Positions 1-7,720 of a DNA stretch of 14,931 bases are shown one piece after another. How positions within the stretch are numbered: the first letter of the stretch is position 1; each line of letters opens with the position of its first letter. Source of the DNA: Euryarchaeota archaeon UBA13 (lineage in GTDB: Archaea; Thermoplasmatota; Poseidoniia; Poseidoniales; Poseidoniaceae); assembly GCA_002495945.1 (NCBI GenBank), contig DAHU01000094.1, forward strand, positions 523-15,453, given 5' to 3'. The notes below the pieces were generated by a model, which saw only the letters and a list, made by a program, of their open reading frames with translations, did no database searches and was not told the DNA's origin. The position numbers and the translations under genes are program-made.

Positions 1-393
1 TGGATTGCCTTCTGCATCGACTTTATGTTCGACAGTATTGACTTGCATACTTTCTTCGATTCGTTTCTCAACTAATCCAAGTACATCTTCAACCATGTCG
101 AGTCGACTACTTATGAGACGTTCCAAACCAGATGTATCCACTTGAGCATTAACTTGAGCAGGTTGAGCAGGGGCCATGGTTTGAGTAACCGTTGGCACGC
201 TACCTATGCTGTTCAGTTTTGCCCTTGTAGGACCTGGAGATATCGTCCATGCATCTTCTTCACTGAGCTCGCCTTCCTCGGGAAGGGGAACCTGTTCGAT
301 TGCCACATTTGACAGTATTTTCAGTCGCTCTTCGCTCAGTTCTGCATCTGCATCTTTGATATTGCCTGTATTATTACTAAATGGCCAAGCCAT
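1..393 (-). CDS. Acidic coiled-coil protein, possibly archaellum component ArlC/D/E-like (partial, 3' end missing)
   Basis: The frame is open from the ATG at 393 down to the window edge, giving 131 codons with no stop, so only the N-terminus is present. It begins MAWPFSNNTGNIKDADAELS. The first 55 residues are acidic and Pro-containing, followed by a Gln/Ala/Pro-rich linker. From about residue 90 there is a predicted amphipathic helix, GLERLISSRLDMVEDVLGLV, that looks like a coiled coil. There is no signal peptide or membrane segment, so it should be cytoplasmic. A perfect Shine-Dalgarno AAGGAGG lies 7 nt before the ATG, which fixes the start. It is 49 nt downstream of an archaellin gene, the place where archaella clusters usually carry the motor-linked cytosolic proteins ArlC/D/E (FlaC/D/E), which are also coiled-coil rich. 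The functional assignment rests on position and general character, not on a recognised motif. Confidence 0.6.
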   Translation of the reverse strand, partial: MAWPFSNNTGNIKDADAELSEERLKILSNVAIEQVPLPEEGELSEEDAWTISPGPTRAKLNSIGSVPTVTQTMAPAQPAQVNAQVDTSGLERLISSRLDMVEDVLGLVEKRIEESMQVNTVEHKVDAEGNP

Positions 394-400
394 TAGTATA

Positions 401-407
401 CCTCCTT
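401..407 (-). promoter_or_regulatory. Shine-Dalgarno site of the partial coiled-coil gene
   Basis: On the minus strand AAGGAGG stands 7 nt upstream of the ATG at 393. It is one of the strongest ribosome-binding sites in the window and decides the start. Its first three bases are also the closing base pairs of the adjoining hairpin at 405-437, so its accessibility may depend on that structure. Confidence 0.75.
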
Positions 408-437
408 GCCGTTGAGAATTAAATCCTCAACAGCAAG
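405..437 (-). other. 12-bp RNA hairpin between archaellin gene and next gene
   Basis: In the minus-strand transcript CTTGCTGTTGAG (437-426) pairs with CTCAACGGCAAG (416-405) around a 9-nt loop. All twelve positions pair, with one U-G wobble. It begins 5 nt after the archaellin stop codon at 443-445 and its 3' arm runs into the AAGGAGG of the next gene. No U-tract follows, so it does not look like a simple terminator. Protection of the abundant archaellin mRNA 3' end, RNA processing, or modulation of downstream translation are plausible roles. Confidence 0.6.
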
Positions 438-442
438 CAACA

Positions 443-1015
443 TCAGATAACTGGGTTTCCGTTTGCAGGATTGTTAACTGTTAATGTCTCAAAGGTTGAA
501 CCACCGCTCTCGATGTGCAGGTATAGTTGAGCAACTGGGTTGCCCAAAGCACCTACTGCAGCAGGTGTGCATGTATTAGCATTAATCTGAATCTTGTACG
601 CACTCTGTGGATCCATTGTTCCAACACCAGCACCAAAGGCTGCTTGTGATTGAAGTTGTACATTTGCAGCTGCAAGTGCGCCGTCTTCATAACCAGAACC
701 TGCTGGGGCAATGTCACAGAACAGTTGGAAAGATACTGAAGTCGCAGGAATTGAATCGCTACCGGGTGCAAGTCTAACATAGAGCACATAGTTTCCACCT
801 TCTATGAAACCTTGCATGATGGTTAGTTTACCAGACAATTCGTCAGATGTATCGTCACCCGCTCTTTGAGCGTTTTGTTGTAATTTCTCCGCAGTTTGGA
901 TGATAACCGCAGATGCAACTGCAGCGACCAAAATTAGCGAGATGAACACAATCATTGCACCGATACCGATTGCACCCCATGTGTCTTGTTCTTGGTTTTC
1001 TCTTGCTGTCTTCAC
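443..1015 (-). CDS. flaB: Archaellin (archaeal flagellin), copy 1
   Basis: Structural subunit of the archaellum filament, exported by the type-IV-pilin-like pathway after cleavage of a short class III signal peptide. The 190-aa protein has a 14-residue polar leader ending DTWG, then AIGIGAMIVFISLILVAAVA, the hydrophobic N-terminal assembly helix conserved in archaellins, continuing to about residue 50. Residues 65-190 form the variable outer beta domain, with Cys100 and Cys149. The start is GTG and overlaps the TGA of the preceding archaellin by 4 nt (GTGA), implying translational coupling. The helix is almost identical to that of copy 2 while the outer domain is clearly diverged. The leader lacks the usual Lys/Arg at -2 of the prepilin peptidase site, and there is no N-X-S/T sequon in the protein. 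Family assignment is secure. Confidence 0.93.
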   Translation of the reverse strand: MKTARENQEQDTWGAIGIGAMIVFISLILVAAVASAVIIQTAEKLQQNAQRAGDDTSDELSGKLTIMQGFIEGGNYVLYVRLAPGSDSIPATSVSFQLFCDIAPAGSGYEDGALAAANVQLQSQAAFGAGVGTMDPQSAYKIQINANTCTPAAVGALGNPVAQLYLHIESGGSTFETLTVNNPANGNPVI

Positions 1016-1572
1016 ACTACCACCGTCCCTGAGGTTGTGTCTGCACCGTAGCTTAATACTTCGTAAGTGAAACCAGCGTTACCTGCAGCAAGTGTTAGGT
1101 AATGATTGACGTTAGGGGTTCCTGTTTGGCATGTACCAACATTCAATGTAACCACATATATCTGTCCAGGTAGTAATACTGCAACACCAGCACCACCGGC
1201 GTTGGCAGATACTCCGTCAGCACCGTTAAGGGTTCCCGCGTCCGTACCAGCAGCACATATCACACTGAATGCGACATCTCCAGGGGTAATAGACTCGGAC
1301 CCTGGGGCCAATTCAAAAGTCATCCTCAAAGATGTACCTGTCTGGATGACGATGCTCAGAGGCATGACTTTGGAAGCCATTTGGTCTTGAGCCTGGTCAC
1401 CAGTGCTTTGTGCGTTCTGCTGTAACTTTTCAGCGGTCTGTATAATCACCGCTGATGCTACTGCCGCTACAAGGATAAGCGCGATGAATACAATCATCGC
1501 ACCGATACCCATCGCAGCAAGGTTATCGCTATTTTCATTCTTCATTTCATTTCTTTTCATATTTTTCACCAT
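1012..1572 (-). CDS. flaB: Archaellin (archaeal flagellin), copy 2
   Basis: Second filament subunit, 186 aa. A 19-residue leader ending SDNLA is followed by AMGIGAMIVFIALILVAAVA, the archaellin assembly helix (to about residue 55). The outer domain, residues 70-186, contains LAPGSESI, matching LAPGSDSI in copy 1, plus Cys106 and Cys148 at positions equivalent to the cysteines of copy 1. Transcribed first of the pair and overlapping copy 1 by 4 nt. A GGAGG at 1588-1592 lies 15 nt before the ATG at 1572, a rather long spacer. In-frame ATGs at codons 5 and 10 would only lengthen it, so the first ATG is kept. No canonical N-glycosylation sequon is present. The two archaellins differ at many synonymous positions in the helix, so the duplication is not recent. 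Confidence 0.93.
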   Translation of the reverse strand: MVKNMKRNEMKNENSDNLAAMGIGAMIVFIALILVAAVASAVIIQTAEKLQQNAQSTGDQAQDQMASKVMPLSIVIQTGTSLRMTFELAPGSESITPGDVAFSVICAAGTDAGTLNGADGVSANAGGAGVAVLLPGQIYVVTLNVGTCQTGTPNVNHYLTLAAGNAGFTYEVLSYGADTTSGTVVV

Positions 1573-1587
1573 TTATTTTTTTCTCGT

Positions 1588-1603
1588 CCTCCCGCTTTAC
1601 GGG
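1588..1603 (-). promoter_or_regulatory. Ribosome-binding site with small hairpin before the archaellin pair
   Basis: In the 48-nt gap between the 405-aa gene and the archaellins, the transcript has CCCG-UAAAG-CGGG (1603-1591) followed at once by AGG. The GGAGG (1592-1588) therefore overlaps the 3' arm of a short 4-bp hairpin. The hairpin is weak and may be chance, although its layout resembles the stronger hairpin at 405-437. Confidence 0.35.
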
Positions 1604-1620
1604 TGGAATAGGATACGGGC

Positions 1621-2838
1621 CTAGTATGTACCTCCTGTGCCCATGTCGATGGTTAGTGGCATCCTAATGACTGCCACCTCATCTGGGGATAACCGCTCCA
1701 CAAAGGGAACTTTAGCCGTGGTATAGCCTGGTGGCAACCACGGCGAGAGAATAATATCGGTAAGAGGCTCCATAGAGCGATTTTGTGCTCTTATGGTAAC
1801 CATGATTTCGCCTGAACGCATTTCATATCCAGTAGAGACTGCCAATTTTCTTGACAAAGGAATTTCATCTGCACCATAACGACCTTCAGATTTGATATCA
1901 AAACGAAGCGGCAAGTTGCCGCCTGGGGCAATAATTGGTAGATCTACAGATGATGGAATAGATAGCCAGCCCTCTGGAACCGGTGGAGACAGGCGCATTG
2001 CTGGCATCGCAATTGGTCCATCGTTAATCAGTCTCACAAGGAGTACACCCGTATCTCCGCCAGCAGGCCATCTAGTATCTACACCTAGCCAGAAATGTCG
2101 GAAGAAGAATGGATTGAGTGTCGAAGTGTTGCCGCCGATTAAGTCGTCAACGAGGAATTCTATTTCTGTCGCTGCTTGACCAACATCGCCAATTTCTGCT
2201 GCAGATGTTGCCTTCCGCAAACCGAGAAGAAGATTTTCTGCTTCGATTCTGTCGATCTTCTTTTCTTTTAGCAAACGGTGCAGCATAGCAATGCTTCTGC
2301 GTAAGTAAAGCACATCCTCCTCTAAATGAACAAGCGCTTTTTCTGCCTTCTTAACGCTGCTTCTGGCCTGTTTTAATTTATGTAAAGAGAGATAATTCTT
2401 AGCTTCCATGATGTCAATCTCAGTGGCGGCAAGAGAATTTCCATCTTGTTGCACAACACCCTGAACGAGGTCATCAAGTTCTCTTGATGCATTCATTATT
2501 CTGTTCTCGACTTCGCTGATAGTCTGGTTTGAAACTGCTTGGGGCTGGTCAATTTCCGATTCCTGCACCGGTTCAGCAACTTCCTCAACAGGATCAGTAT
2601 ACTCTTCTGCGACGGGAGTTGGAATGTCGAAGGTTTCGTCTTCAAGCTCTCCCATGTATTCGCGAACTCTGTCTTGGAAGGAGGCCCCCGGTTCGGCGGT
2701 ATCTTCAGTTGCGTCACTGGTTCGACCATCGACATCTTCCACTTCAATATCTTCAATTTTGATTTCATCAATCACTTCTTCTGCAAGTATATCATCGAGG
2801 TTAAATTGGACATCCTCTTCATTATCTTTTTCAGACAT
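1621..2838 (-). CDS. Uncharacterised acidic, helical and beta-sandwich cytosolic protein
   Basis: A 405-aa protein not assigned to a known family. Residues 1-100 are strongly acidic and low-complexity. Residues about 105-236 form a helical bundle or coiled coil (for example KLKQARSSVKKAEKALVHLE at 154-173). Residues about 245-400 look like one or two beta-sandwich domains of the CARDB/NEW3 kind, with 'VRLINDGP', 'PPVPEGWLSIPSSV' and 'PIIAPGGNLPLRFDIKS' following the usual pattern of strand, Pro-Gly-Trp turn and capping strand. There is no signal peptide or membrane helix, so it should be cytoplasmic even though such domains are mostly extracellular. The start overlaps the giant gene's stop by 8 nt and has a strong ribosome-binding site, indicating coupled synthesis. 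It sits between the giant surface protein and the archaellins and may contact the cytosolic tail of the former. That role is inference. Confidence 0.85.
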   Translation of the reverse strand: MSEKDNEEDVQFNLDDILAEEVIDEIKIEDIEVEDVDGRTSDATEDTAEPGASFQDRVREYMGELEDETFDIPTPVAEEYTDPVEEVAEPVQESEIDQPQAVSNQTISEVENRIMNASRELDDLVQGVVQQDGNSLAATEIDIMEAKNYLSLHKLKQARSSVKKAEKALVHLEEDVLYLRRSIAMLHRLLKEKKIDRIEAENLLLGLRKATSAAEIGDVGQAATEIEFLVDDLIGGNTSTLNPFFFRHFWLGVDTRWPAGGDTGVLLVRLINDGPIAMPAMRLSPPVPEGWLSIPSSVDLPIIAPGGNLPLRFDIKSEGRYGADEIPLSRKLAVSTGYEMRSGEIMVTIRAQNRSMEPLTDIILSPWLPPGYTTAKVPFVERLSPDEVAVIRMPLTIDMGTGGTY

Positions 2839-5800
2839 CTTCTCTCACCTCCTCTTCACTCGTCACATCAACACCAGATTGTATATCATCGAAAATCGCA
2901 TCAAGATTTATTCCATCATTCGCTAAGTCATTTAATAATCGCGCCGGGTCCGATAAATCTCTTTCGATGCGTATAGCCTTGACTTCAATGTCTGTTAAGC
3001 GTCCATACAACGCTCCGTAAATTGTATCTGCTCGACGAACTAAGAACCATACTCCGATTGATAATACAACAACATAAGCAGCTATTGATAGCAAATTCTG
3101 TTGGCTCGTGTCGATTTGTGGAGGAATTCCTAAAACTACTCCAAGTAGACCAAAGACCGGCAATGCAAGTATTATTCTCAATTGCCTTCTACTATCAGCT
3201 AATGCCTGGAAATGGTCTGCATACAGTGTTGATACACCCTTTCTGGCTCGTTGGTAATCTTCATGAATCAATCTAAATTCATCGGTGCTTGCCCAAGTCA
3301 TACGCCATATCCACAGTGCCGCAATTAGCAGAACGGTTGGACCCCAGAATATTACATTGAACAGATGGAATGCAAACCCAAAGGCAAGAACGCCAGCATA
3401 AGTTGAGAACAACCTGAACTTTTCATTTTGACCATTCAAGCGTGAAAGTACAAGCGAAAGAAGACCAAAAATAATGAAAGCAACGAATGAGGATGATTGT
3501 CCAGGTGACCAAGAATATACCTCATCCTTGTACACGTAACGATCGTTTCCTTGGACATTTTTAGCCAACATATCTGCATCAATTTCTACGACGCAGGTGC
3601 CGTCTATCGATTGTCGCCACCAGTCAATAGTGTCGGAGGTAATTTCCCAACTGACAATGACTTCTTCATTCGGACCCAATTGAACGATTGGGTCTACTAC
3701 AGTATTCACTGTGGAACCTGAACACTCGAGTGAGACCATGAAGAACAGCGCCTGTGCGGTTCCATCATTACGTATCCTTGCGCTTACTGTTGCGTCCGTG
3801 CCTTCTTCCATGGTACCGGAACTAATCCAAACCTCGGTTACACTCGGGTCAGCAAAGACATCTAATTGGAAAGTAAAGGTTGACTCGTTGAATACGGTGT
3901 AACCGTTGTTTTCAGTTGGATGGAAAAGCCTGAAAGTTAAGTCCCAGCCATCTTCGGTGATAATGTTAGGACGATTTGGTGCATCGACAATAATCTTGAG
4001 TGGGTTGCTAGTATCCCAAGCATCTCTTACAGGGAGCAATATCCTTGATTCAGGACCTGCGCTGGACGTTCCACAATCGCTTGGGTCTAATGAAAGTGGC
4101 ACTGAAGTTGAGTTATCAACTACCAAGGTAAACGACCACGGATAAAGCGACTCATCCAAGCCCGCAGTATTGAAGTCGAACAACCTTTCTGCAGCGCACA
4201 ATTCAAGTTCATAAGCAACAGGATTAGAAGCCCCGATTGGGATGTGTGAGTACACAATATTGACTTCCATAGGCCCATCTGTTTCATCGGGTTTGAGGTC
4301 TATATCACTCGGTTCAAAGAATCTAGACATTTTCAGAGTTGAGTTCAGGAAACCATCGCCGTCAATGCCGGCATCTTGGGGTGTAAAATGGACGGATAGT
4401 AGCGCAAATAGTCCGAGAGCTGGACTGATTTCTTCTCCGCTAACAGTGAATTCAAACGAAACATTTTGACCGACCGGCAAGAAAAGACTGGAAGGTGCGC
4501 CTGCTTGAACACTCCATTCATTACTCTCAACAACACCACCGGGTTTGTTTATGACATAGGATAAATCGGCAGTAACATCTCGATTACCCATATTCATTAC
4601 CGTAGCGGAAAAGGTCCTGTCCCAATATCGATGATACAGCATTTCATCTTGCCAGTCAACAATATCGAGGATAAACATCGGAGAAACCAACATTCTCACG
4701 GTTGCTACTGCTGCGGTTAATTCGGTGGATGGATCAACAAGACGAATCGTCAGGTTGTGTACTGACCCATCATCTAACGAGATTCCATCGCCAAGTTCAG
4801 GCACTGAAACCGTAACGCTACCTTGTATGTCCTCATCTATAACCAGCGTCATAACTTGAGAGGCAGGGACAACAACCCAGCCGCCGTCAACAGCAACCTC
4901 GACATCAAATGTTTCCTCAAGGTTTCCGGAATTAGTGACTGTAAAGTTGACCACTTGGTCTTGACCGGGTAATACCCCAATTTGGAATGGTGCATCAATA
5001 CTAAGGTCTCTTTGTTCGCTAACGTTGGCGATTATGTTTGCGCTAAGATTCACTCCAGTGTCTGTCGAAACCCATAGTGTCGATTGATAAAAACCGTCAG
5101 AATCTGCGTCATTAGATGCAGTGAGGCGAATTTTGACCGAATCTGTAAATCCGGGCGCAATGAGAATTTGGTTTGGACTTTCAAGCGTGAAATCGACTTC
5201 GCCGCCCAGTGAATCATCTAACCACAGCGAATAAATCGTTGGCGTATTACCGGTGTTGGTCACATATACTCTAGTAAGTGGAGTTTCAGCCAGCGTAGTA
5301 TTAATGTCAACCATTTGACTGGTTGGGGATAATGTTGCGTTGACATACGGACCAACTCTTACCGAAACCGGAACGATGTTAATCATTAAACCAGTAGAAC
5401 TGTCCTCAATCTTGATGTTAACATCTTGAATAAGATAAGCGTCTGTAAGTGGATCTGTTGTGACTATCAATTCAAACGGTCGCAGGTGAGAGTTGCCTTC
5501 TCCCGGAGCATCAGATACATCAGACTCCAAGTCAATTATTAGATCTGATGAGGCAGAAGTTGTACTGATTGAAGTAGACCATCCATCAGGCAAGTCATCT
5601 ATTACAGAAAGTCGGTATGAGGTTAAATCATTACCCGTATTTTCAAGTAACAAAGGTAGCGTAGTAAGTTCACCAAGAGGTACATCAAAAGGCCCTTTGT
5701 CAACGATATCTGCACCTTGAACTGTGGGTATGGTAATAGTGATGTTTCTTTCCACTGAGGGCGTGAATAGATTTGGTATAAGTGGCGGGTTTGGTATTGA

Positions 5801-7720
5801 AGCTACTACAGGGACCTTGAGAGTGCCCGCGAGAGGATAATGGCCGAACGGCCCTTGAACTCCCAGGGCGCCAACTTTTGTACTGCCGAGAGACATTCCA
5901 AGCAACGATTCATTCGAGACGCTAGCGTTCCATCGGTCTACTTCGAGGCCACTTCCAGTATTTGTCGGCTCAAATGTCAAGTTGCCGGCAGCGATGAGTC
6001 CATCAACAGTTGTAACTAGTGGGTTGTTTAGATTATGACGCACTTCGATGTCCATGTGGCGCAATATGTCAAGGCCATTGCCATTCTTGGCTGCAATTAC
6101 ATCACTGACAGACAAATCAATTGTTTCTTCCACAAGACCGGGGTCAACAACAATCACTGGCGCCACAGTCAGAGGAGTTGATGATGTAACAGGAAGCCCA
6201 CCGTTCAGCGGTATTGCTTGTACCCATACACTGAGCGTGTCGCCTTCTCTGTTGTGGTCTCCTTGGTCAAGAGGTAACTTTACTGGCGGGACAGTTATGT
6301 TAACTGAAGATGTGAATATCTCACCTACGCTCAGCGTACCAGTTGTGGCTTGACCGCCACCTAAGCGTACACTCCAACGACTTGTACTGGATGAGAAACC
6401 TGCTGATAGTGCATAGGAACCCTGTGCATTACCGGCATTCATGACGGTAAATGCAAAGCCGACCTCTTGGCCGGGCAAAACCAATTGTGTCGTGCTGGGC
6501 ATGTTAATCGATGCCACAAATATCTCGCCTGCCATGACCATAGTCACTGCATTGAGTTCGTAACGAGGCGGGTCTGGGTCGTTTACTGACTGTAGAGTAA
6601 CTACGACTGTTTCAGTATCAGTCCTGTCTGCGTTTGCCGGCACTGTTACATTGATCTGAATGTTCAATGTATCACCGGGGAATATGCTTGCGGTTTGACC
6701 CCCGTTTAGAGTCATATCTGTCCAGCCTTGAGTAGAAGTAATTGCGATATTGAAGAAATCGCTTTGAGAACCCGTGTTGGTAATCCAGTAATTCAGCGTG
6801 GTAGTAAGACCCGGTTCAGTAGTCCGGTCTGCCGGTGTCGACAAGGTCGATGAGTACTCTGAAAATCGAATATTTGAAACGCTGAAAGTTTCGCTAGAAT
6901 TCCAATTTGTGCCGTTGAATAACACAGTCGCAGTAAGTTCCCATACGCCCGAGAATGAACCTGCGTCAAATGTGCGACTCAGCATGTGAGTATCAGGCTG
7001 AATGTGTAAGGACCCAGGGTCAATCATTACTTCTCCAGACCAAAAAGTACGAGGTGTTAGTGTGCTGCTGAGGTCTACGAAATGCAGTTCTAAATTCGCT
7101 GTTATTTGTTCGACTCCTTCATTGATTACGGTTGCGCTAATGGTTTTCATCTCGTTAGGAATAACTGCCTCGGTTTGCCCAGGAGCCGGTTCTGGAATAG
7201 TATCACTCAGTACGGTTCCAACCAAGTAACGAGGAGCACTTCGAACATCAAAATCTAAGCGCATCTCATTGTTACCGGAATTAGGGTCTTGCAAAGAAAA
7301 CACCTCTGCATACAATGTCTGGTCATTGCCGGGTGAAGCAGTCCAATCGATCAACACTGGTGAATGTGAGGTTCCGGGATTGATTGGCCCGATAGTAATA
7401 GCCGAAACCAGCACTCTTGTTGCCGAAGCTGAGCCTTGATGATACAGCGATACCACAACACTGCCGGCACTCGAACCAGTATTAGACGCCACTATTCTTG
7501 CAACGTGTGTTGCATTTTCGACAAAGATATCCGTGCCACTTTGTACTGAACCAGCGCCGTCGAGCGTAAATGAGGTGACGCTAAAATCAGGCGAAGACCT
7601 AGCACTTGTGTTTGCATCGGCAGCGGTGAAAGGAGCCATTATTGGCACGATTAGTAACACTAACATCAACGTCGCCACGCTAATCTTGTCACGCTTAAGC
7701 AGAAGCGCCACCTCCTTCAT
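2831..7720 (-). CDS. Giant secreted multi-domain surface protein with C-terminal membrane anchor
   Basis: A protein of about 1629 aa. Residues about 10-35 form a signal peptide (basic KRDK, hydrophobic LMLVLLIVPIMAPF, then AADA). The next 1370 residues carry at least eight CARDB/NEW3-like beta-sandwich modules, marked by recurring 'xVxNTGN' strands, GW motifs and 'PG' caps (for example WITNTGSQSDFF, VTNSGNLEETF, ARIRNDGTAQ). About twenty N-X-S/T sequons and only four cysteines lie in this part. The C-terminus has three hydrophobic helices (about 1410-1475), a charged cytosolic loop, two more helices (about 1515-1562) and an acidic cytosolic tail. That gives an outside ectodomain and an inside tail. 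I chose the ATG at 7720, preceded by GAGG with a 6-nt spacer; a TTG at 7741 would add 7 residues. It overlaps the upstream gene by 26 nt and the downstream gene by 8 nt. The function is unknown; adhesion, cell-envelope scaffolding or archaellum support are possible. Confidence 0.88.
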   Translation of the reverse strand: MKEVALLLKRDKISVATLMLVLLIVPIMAPFTAADANTSARSSPDFSVTSFTLDGAGSVQSGTDIFVENATHVARIVASNTGSSAGSVVVSLYHQGSASATRVLVSAITIGPINPGTSHSPVLIDWTASPGNDQTLYAEVFSLQDPNSGNNEMRLDFDVRSAPRYLVGTVLSDTIPEPAPGQTEAVIPNEMKTISATVINEGVEQITANLELHFVDLSSTLTPRTFWSGEVMIDPGSLHIQPDTHMLSRTFDAGSFSGVWELTATVLFNGTNWNSSETFSVSNIRFSEYSSTLSTPADRTTEPGLTTTLNYWITNTGSQSDFFNIAITSTQGWTDMTLNGGQTASIFPGDTLNIQINVTVPANADRTDTETVVVTLQSVNDPDPPRYELNAVTMVMAGEIFVASINMPSTTQLVLPGQEVGFAFTVMNAGNAQGSYALSAGFSSSTSRWSVRLGGGQATTGTLSVGEIFTSSVNITVPPVKLPLDQGDHNREGDTLSVWVQAIPLNGGLPVTSSTPLTVAPVIVVDPGLVEETIDLSVSDVIAAKNGNGLDILRHMDIEVRHNLNNPLVTTVDGLIAAGNLTFEPTNTGSGLEVDRWNASVSNESLLGMSLGSTKVGALGVQGPFGHYPLAGTLKVPVVASIPNPPLIPNLFTPSVERNITITIPTVQGADIVDKGPFDVPLGELTTLPLLLENTGNDLTSYRLSVIDDLPDGWSTSISTTSASSDLIIDLESDVSDAPGEGNSHLRPFELIVTTDPLTDAYLIQDVNIKIEDSSTGLMINIVPVSVRVGPYVNATLSPTSQMVDINTTLAETPLTRVYVTNTGNTPTIYSLWLDDSLGGEVDFTLESPNQILIAPGFTDSVKIRLTASNDADSDGFYQSTLWVSTDTGVNLSANIIANVSEQRDLSIDAPFQIGVLPGQDQVVNFTVTNSGNLEETFDVEVAVDGGWVVVPASQVMTLVIDEDIQGSVTVSVPELGDGISLDDGSVHNLTIRLVDPSTELTAAVATVRMLVSPMFILDIVDWQDEMLYHRYWDRTFSATVMNMGNRDVTADLSYVINKPGGVVESNEWSVQAGAPSSLFLPVGQNVSFEFTVSGEEISPALGLFALLSVHFTPQDAGIDGDGFLNSTLKMSRFFEPSDIDLKPDETDGPMEVNIVYSHIPIGASNPVAYELELCAAERLFDFNTAGLDESLYPWSFTLVVDNSTSVPLSLDPSDCGTSSAGPESRILLPVRDAWDTSNPLKIIVDAPNRPNIITEDGWDLTFRLFHPTENNGYTVFNESTFTFQLDVFADPSVTEVWISSGTMEEGTDATVSARIRNDGTAQALFFMVSLECSGSTVNTVVDPIVQLGPNEEVIVSWEITSDTIDWWRQSIDGTCVVEIDADMLAKNVQGNDRYVYKDEVYSWSPGQSSSFVAFIIFGLLSLVLSRLNGQNEKFRLFSTYAGVLAFGFAFHLFNVIFWGPTVLLIAALWIWRMTWASTDEFRLIHEDYQRARKGVSTLYADHFQALADSRRQLRIILALPVFGLLGVVLGIPPQIDTSQQNLLSIAAYVVVLSIGVWFLVRRADTIYGALYGRLTDIEVKAIRIERDLSDPARLLNDLANDGINLDAIFDDIQSGVDVTSEEEVREDV
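2845..2852 (-). promoter_or_regulatory. Shine-Dalgarno site of the 405-aa gene
   Basis: GGAGGTGA on the minus strand, 6 nt before the ATG at 2838. It lies inside the last codons of the giant gene (its EEVREDV end), a layout that favours re-initiation by ribosomes finishing the upstream gene. Confidence 0.75.

Noticed and set aside
136..180. Short Gln/Ala/Pro direct repeats (Ala-Gln-Val / Pro-Ala-Gln) as a DNA repeat element
   Set aside because: They are simple low-complexity linker codons within the partial gene, with no copies elsewhere in the window.
206..415. Plus-strand open frame opposite the partial coiled-coil gene
   Set aside because: Ser-rich low-complexity product, no ribosome-binding site, and it lies fully antisense to a frame with a perfect Shine-Dalgarno.
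405..437. Hairpin as an intrinsic transcription terminator
   Set aside because: No U-tract follows the stem; instead the next gene's ribosome-binding site and ATG come at once.
2529..2976. Several plus-strand open frames opposite the 405-aa gene
   Set aside because: They mirror its acidic low-complexity region, have no family resemblance and lack start signals.
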